A DNA stretch of 64,000 bases, from contig NZ_CP030827.1 in NCBI RefSeq assembly GCF_003597675.1, positions 4,220,501 to 4,284,500 on the forward strand, written 5' to 3'. Position 1 is the first letter of the stretch; each line of letters opens with the position of its first letter. Under the pieces are notes generated by a model. It made no database searches. It saw nothing but the letters and a program-made list of their open reading frames with translations, and was not told the DNA's origin. This document shows positions 60,807 to 64,000 of this stretch, piece by piece. Source of the stretch: Neorhizobium sp. NCHU2750. GTDB taxonomy: Bacteria > Pseudomonadota > Alphaproteobacteria > Rhizobiales > Rhizobiaceae. Made by a program: the position numbers and the translations under genes.

Positions 60807-60956
60807 TTATCGAATGGACGCCGTGCTGCAGGGATCGACGCCGTAGGCCGGCGCGCAATCAACCTTGCCGCCTGCAGCGGTCTGGGGAGCCATGAATGAG
60901 CCTGCAAGAATGACGAGTGCCGCGCACGCAAAAAATAGGGCGATAGGCTTGCCCAT
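60807..60956 (-). CDS. Small secreted protein with two cysteines
   Basis: A 49-residue protein; ATG 60956 follows GAAAGGCGTC. Residues 1-28 look like a signal peptide (FFACAALVILAGSFMAPQTAA). The mature part is only about 20 residues and contains two Cys (VDCAPAYGVDPCSTAS) that could form a disulfide. I do not recognise it. The terminator between it and uppP supports an independent transcript. Confidence 0.55.
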   Translation of the reverse strand: MGKPIALFFACAALVILAGSFMAPQTAAGGKVDCAPAYGVDPCSTASIR

Positions 60957-61199
60957 GAAGACGCCTTTCAGAAGAGGTGAATGTTGGTCAGAACCAATTT
61001 TCTGCGATCGATTTATTGGTCGCTCACAACGAATTCAATATAGGATTTTGCTAAACCTGCGGTTAACGCACAGTCGTCAATCGGTGAGGACTTTATGCCA
61101 CATAGACAGGTATCGAACTGCACAATCTCAAGCCGTTAGCAACCGCTGCCCAACGGCGAGGCAGCGCAAAACGATGTCCGGATCGGGGTTGGAAATCTC

Positions 61200-62180
61200 T
61201 CAGGCGGCCTTGCCGCTACCGGTAAATTGGCCGTGCGGACGGAAATGCACGAGATAGGAAGCCAGGATCGAACCGGGGACGACCGGTCTGATACCGAGGC
61301 CACAAAGCGTGCGGCCTTCCTTTGCGGCAGCGTCCGATACGACATTGTCCTTTTTCAGCAATTCCACCTGATCGGCGGTCAGCGGCGGCGCGACGAACGG
61401 GATGAGCGACGCAATGCTGCCGATCAACGAGGCGATCCCGAAGGGAATCGAGATCAGCGGGCGCTCGCGATTGGTCACCCGCAGCACGGTCTCGAGACAT
61501 TCACGGAAGGTCATGACCTCGGCTCCGCCGAGTTCGTAGATCGTCCCGCTCTTCACGGCGCCATCGACCGACCGGCCAACGACCTCGGCCACATCCTCCA
61601 CATAGACCGGCTGCAGCTTCGTCTTGCCGCCGCCGATCAGCGGCAGGAATGGCAGACGCCGCGCCATGGCGCCGAACTTGTTGAAGAAATTGTCTTCCGG
61701 TCCGAAAATGATCGACGGGCGAAGAATGACGGCGTCCGGCATCAGCGAAAGGATGCTCTCCTCCGCACGACCCTTGCTGCGTGCATAGGACGAGCCGGAA
61801 TTGACGTCGGCGCCGATCGCCGAAATATGTGTAAGCTTCGCGCCGGCCTTTTTGGCAGCCTCTGCCACCGTGCGCGCGCCCGTTTCCTGGATGGCATCGA
61901 ACGTGTTGCGTCCGCTTTCGAAAAGAATGCCGACGCAGTTGATCACATGGACCGAACCCTCGACCGCCCGCTCGACCGACTGAGGATAGCGAAGATTGGC
62001 CTGGACCAGCGAGATCTGCCCGACATAACCGGCGGGCAGAAGGAAACCGGCGAGATCGGGTCGGCGTACCGCCACCCGCACGCGATAGCCGCGCTTGACG
62101 AGCTTGCTGACCACATGACGTCCGACGAAGCCGGAGCCCCCGAATACGGTGACGAGCGGCGGTAGGTTTTTCACGGTCAT
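61200..62180 (-). CDS. NDUFA9-like NAD(P)-binding protein
   Basis: A 326-residue extended SDR-family protein of the group related to the complex I subunit NDUFA9. The cofactor loop is VFGGSGFVGRHVV near residues 11-23; ISAIGADVNSGSSYARSKG near 123-141 holds the Ser/Tyr/Lys-type catalytic positions with YARSK. It ends in a membrane-associating segment (PFGIASLIGSIASLIPF). In alphaproteobacteria these proteins are thought to assist respiratory complex assembly. Start ATG 62180. It stands alone. Confidence 0.9.
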   Translation of the reverse strand: MTVKNLPPLVTVFGGSGFVGRHVVSKLVKRGYRVRVAVRRPDLAGFLLPAGYVGQISLVQANLRYPQSVERAVEGSVHVINCVGILFESGRNTFDAIQETGARTVAEAAKKAGAKLTHISAIGADVNSGSSYARSKGRAEESILSLMPDAVILRPSIIFGPEDNFFNKFGAMARRLPFLPLIGGGKTKLQPVYVEDVAEVVGRSVDGAVKSGTIYELGGAEVMTFRECLETVLRVTNRERPLISIPFGIASLIGSIASLIPFVAPPLTADQVELLKKDNVVSDAAAKEGRTLCGLGIRPVVPGSILASYLVHFRPHGQFTGSGKAA

Positions 62181-62302
62181 GGTCTGCCCCGAAAGCTGTC
62201 TCTTGTTCTTCGGTCTTAACTGAATCCCGCAACTGGTGAAAGGGCTTTCGACGCCGCAAGCCTGCGCGCAAACGATGTTTTGACGTCGTGTTTACGGCTC
62301 TC

Positions 62303-62593
62303 TTAAATGCCCTCCACCAGCACCATCTCGCCCTCTGCGGCTTCCTGGCGGATCTTGCTCGCCACCTGATATTCCGGCGAGTTGTAGCATTCCAGCGCGG
62401 CCTTCATCGACGGGAACTCGATCACGACATTGCGGTGACGCGCAGTGCCCTCGAGTTCGGTAATCGTGCCGCCGCGAGCCAGGAAATGCGCGTCATACTT
62501 GTCGAAGGCAAGTTTCGACGCCGCGATGTAGTCCTTGTAGCGCTCGGGGTCGTGAATATCCATCCGTGCAATCCAATAGGCCTTAGTCATCAA
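62303..62593 (-). CDS. DUF1330 protein
   Basis: A 96-residue dimeric alpha+beta barrel-like protein. ATG 62593 has a strong AAGGAGGAGG upstream. The family pattern AYWIARMDIHDPERYKDY at the start and RHRNVVIEFPSMKAALECYNSPEY near 54-77 (quoted in part) is complete. DUF1330 proteins have no agreed reaction. It is divergent from the beta-helix gene. Confidence 0.9.
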   Translation of the reverse strand: MMTKAYWIARMDIHDPERYKDYIAASKLAFDKYDAHFLARGGTITELEGTARHRNVVIEFPSMKAALECYNSPEYQVASKIRQEAAEGEMVLVEGI

Positions 62594-62650
62594 ATTTCCT
62601 CCTCCTTGTGACTATAGTGAGACGTTGGTCGAATCAGGGTGCAAGTCAAT

Positions 62651-63706
62651 ATGAAGCGTAACGTACTCCTTGTCGCACTCGCCTTGGTTGATGTCGGATT
62701 TGCTCAGGCAGTCGTCCGTCCGCCGCTGGCTCATGCCGCCGCCTGCTCTCAAGGCGTCATGGATGCGCTGCGTGCGCCCGGCGGCAAGGACGCAAGGCCG
62801 GTCGAAATCCGCTGCGATGTTTCGCTGACGGCAAGCGATAAAATTACCCGCCGGATCGTCTTTTCCGGCAGCCGCGCTTCCGGCGTCGTGTTCGATTGTA
62901 ACGGTGCCACGATCGACGGCAGCCTGTCGAAGGAGCGCACGGTGCTGATCCGCTCGGTGCAGAAGGATGGGAAATGGGACGTCCCGACCGGCATCACGAT
63001 CCGCAACTGCACGATCAATGGCGATCTTCGCATCCGTGGATTGGGCAATAACGGCCAGGCGGAACTGGTGAAAAAGTCGTCGCTCGAGCCCGGCCACACG
63101 GCGCGCGCGCAGGCGGCAGCGCCGAGCGGCATCCTGCTCGAGAACCTGACCTTTTCCGGAAGCGGCGGCATTCCCTTCTATATCGCACCGGGCGTCACCG
63201 GCGTGACGTTGCGCAATTCGCATTTCACCGGCAAGTCGACGTCGACCGTCGTTTATCTCGATGCGGAATCGGCGCGCAACACCATCGTCGGCAACACGTT
63301 CTCGGCGCATACCAGGGGGCGGGAAGTGCTGGCTGTCGATGGCTCGGCGGACAATCGGATCGAGAACAACACGTTCGTCAACCCGCTGACCGGCGGCATC
63401 TTTCTATACCGGAACTGCGGTGAGGGCGGCACGGTCCGTCACCAGTCGCCGCACGGCAATATAATCAGCGGCAATACATTCCAGTACGACCTGCCCCTGG
63501 CGCGGCCTGCCGTATGGATTGGTAGCCGCCAGGGGGTAAGCCTCTTCAACAGCTATTGCCTCGTCCAGCCGAAAATGCTGCTCGGCGGTCTCGATCACAA
63601 TGATGGCGCCAACAACAATACCGTCGTCGATAATCACCTGCCGGGCGGCAAGCCGAGCCTGATCGTCGATCAAGGCGCTCGTAACAGGATCGCGAACAAT
63701 CGATGA
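62651..63706 (+). CDS. Secreted right-handed beta-helix protein
   Basis: A 351-residue protein starting at ATG 62651, with a signal peptide to about residue 30 (VVRPPLAHAAA). The mature part is a parallel beta-helix: repeated strands such as GITIRNCTING, GILLENLTFSG, VTLRNSHFTGKS, NTIVGNTFSAHT and NRIENNTFVNP, ending NRIANNR. Such folds belong to polysaccharide lyases and carbohydrate-binding proteins, but no catalytic residue set is evident. It converges on pyrF, six bases away. Confidence 0.75.
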   Translation: MKRNVLLVALALVDVGFAQAVVRPPLAHAAACSQGVMDALRAPGGKDARPVEIRCDVSLTASDKITRRIVFSGSRASGVVFDCNGATIDGSLSKERTVLIRSVQKDGKWDVPTGITIRNCTINGDLRIRGLGNNGQAELVKKSSLEPGHTARAQAAAPSGILLENLTFSGSGGIPFYIAPGVTGVTLRNSHFTGKSTSTVVYLDAESARNTIVGNTFSAHTRGREVLAVDGSADNRIENNTFVNPLTGGIFLYRNCGEGGTVRHQSPHGNIISGNTFQYDLPLARPAVWIGSRQGVSLFNSYCLVQPKMLLGGLDHNDGANNNTVVDNHLPGGKPSLIVDQGARNRIANNR

Positions 63707-63712
63707 GCAGTC

Positions 63713-64000
63713 TCAGGCGTCGTTGGCGGGCCAGAGCGCCTGACGCATTTCGGCAAGGATTGCCTCGGCCGCGGCCTTCGGATCGGCGGCCTTGACGATC
63801 GGCCGGGCAACGACGAGATGGGTGGAACCGTTGGTGAGCGCATCGCCCGGCGTGACGACGCGCTTCTGGTCGCCCGCATCGGCGCCTTTCGGGCGGATGC
63901 CCGGTGTGACGATCGCCACCTCGGTGCCGACGATCTCGCGCACCGCAGCGGATTCTTCCGCCGAGCAGACGATACCGCCCATTCCTGCCTCACGGGCCTG
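63713..64000 (-). CDS. pyrF: Orotidine 5'-phosphate decarboxylase, C-terminal part, cut by window edge
   Basis: Decarboxylates OMP to UMP in pyrimidine synthesis. The last 95 residues are present: [12 protein letters not shown], then [18 protein letters not shown] (the phosphate-binding loop with RP and QKR) and [13 protein letters not shown] before the C-terminal helix. The catalytic Lys-Asp region is beyond base 64000. Confidence 0.95.
   Translation of the reverse strand, partial: QAREAGMGGIVCSAEESAAVREIVGTEVAIVTPGIRPKGADAGDQKRVVTPGDALTNGSTHLVVARPIVKAADPKAAAEAILAEMRQALWPANDA

Overview
The window looks like core chromosome of a Rhizobiaceae alphaproteobacterium (Rhizobium, Agrobacterium or a close relative). 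It is GC-rich and densely coded. It has the infC-rpmI-rplT and pheS-pheT blocks, a membrane-bound ferritin (mbfA) with a textbook Irr (ICE) operator, an NrsF/ECF sigma pair, an STT3-like membrane protein, a lone gene-transfer-agent-type spike base protein, and many small rhizobial hypothetical proteins. No rRNA, tRNA, CRISPR array or complete insertion sequence was seen. Two genes are cut by the edges: lepA on the left and pyrF on the right.

Layout. 0-7 kb: lepA, three MFS exporters with local XRE and TetR regulators, a GNAT enzyme and small proteins. 7-12 kb: rpsU (TTG start) behind a strong terminator, a TakP-like TRAP binding protein without its membrane partners, mbfA, a HisKA_2 sensor kinase and a transglutaminase-like protease. 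12.6-20 kb: an esterase, infC (AUU start), rpmI-rplT, a kinase-like gene and pheST. 20-25 kb: three aldo/keto reductases (two a tandem duplicate) and a LysR regulator. 25-30 kb: a Gfo/Idh/MocA oxidoreductase, a large palindromic repeat, and a GtrA / polyprenyl-phosphate glycosyltransferase / STT3-like trio that may form a glycan-decorating system. 30-37 kb: the spike base protein, xseA, an orphan ParA, an M29 aminopeptidase, a metallo-beta-lactamase fold enzyme, YbaK and an ArsC/Spx-like protein. 37-41 kb: ogt, a YqaA-like membrane protein, VapBC, and nrsF-ECF sigma divergent from a secreted alpha/beta hydrolase, both sides carrying the same ECF-type promoter. 41.4-42.7 kb: an AT-richer stretch just downstream of guaA, bounded by two copies of the guaA 3' end, which looks like the scar of an integrated element. 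42.7-46 kb: guaA, mtnN, a thioesterase and tspO. 46-51 kb: a four-gene imelysin / di-haem / imelysin / DUF1513 iron operon with an ICE-like site upstream of its promoter, then an autotransporter to 54.6 kb. 54.7-64 kb: rsmB, rlpA, an overlapping gst-queG-SDR operon, uppP, an NDUFA9-like dehydrogenase, DUF1330, a secreted beta-helix protein and pyrF.

Working together. Iron is the clearest theme: Irr-type boxes sit at mbfA (over the ribosome-binding site, a repressor position) and at the imelysin operon (upstream of -35, an activator position). Stress or redox control shows in the NrsF-sigma regulon and the aldo/keto reductases. Envelope work is represented by uppP, rlpA, the autotransporter and the Gtr/STT3-like trio. 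Many start codons were moved from the longest open frame to the first start with a credible ribosome-binding site; these choices are given per gene.
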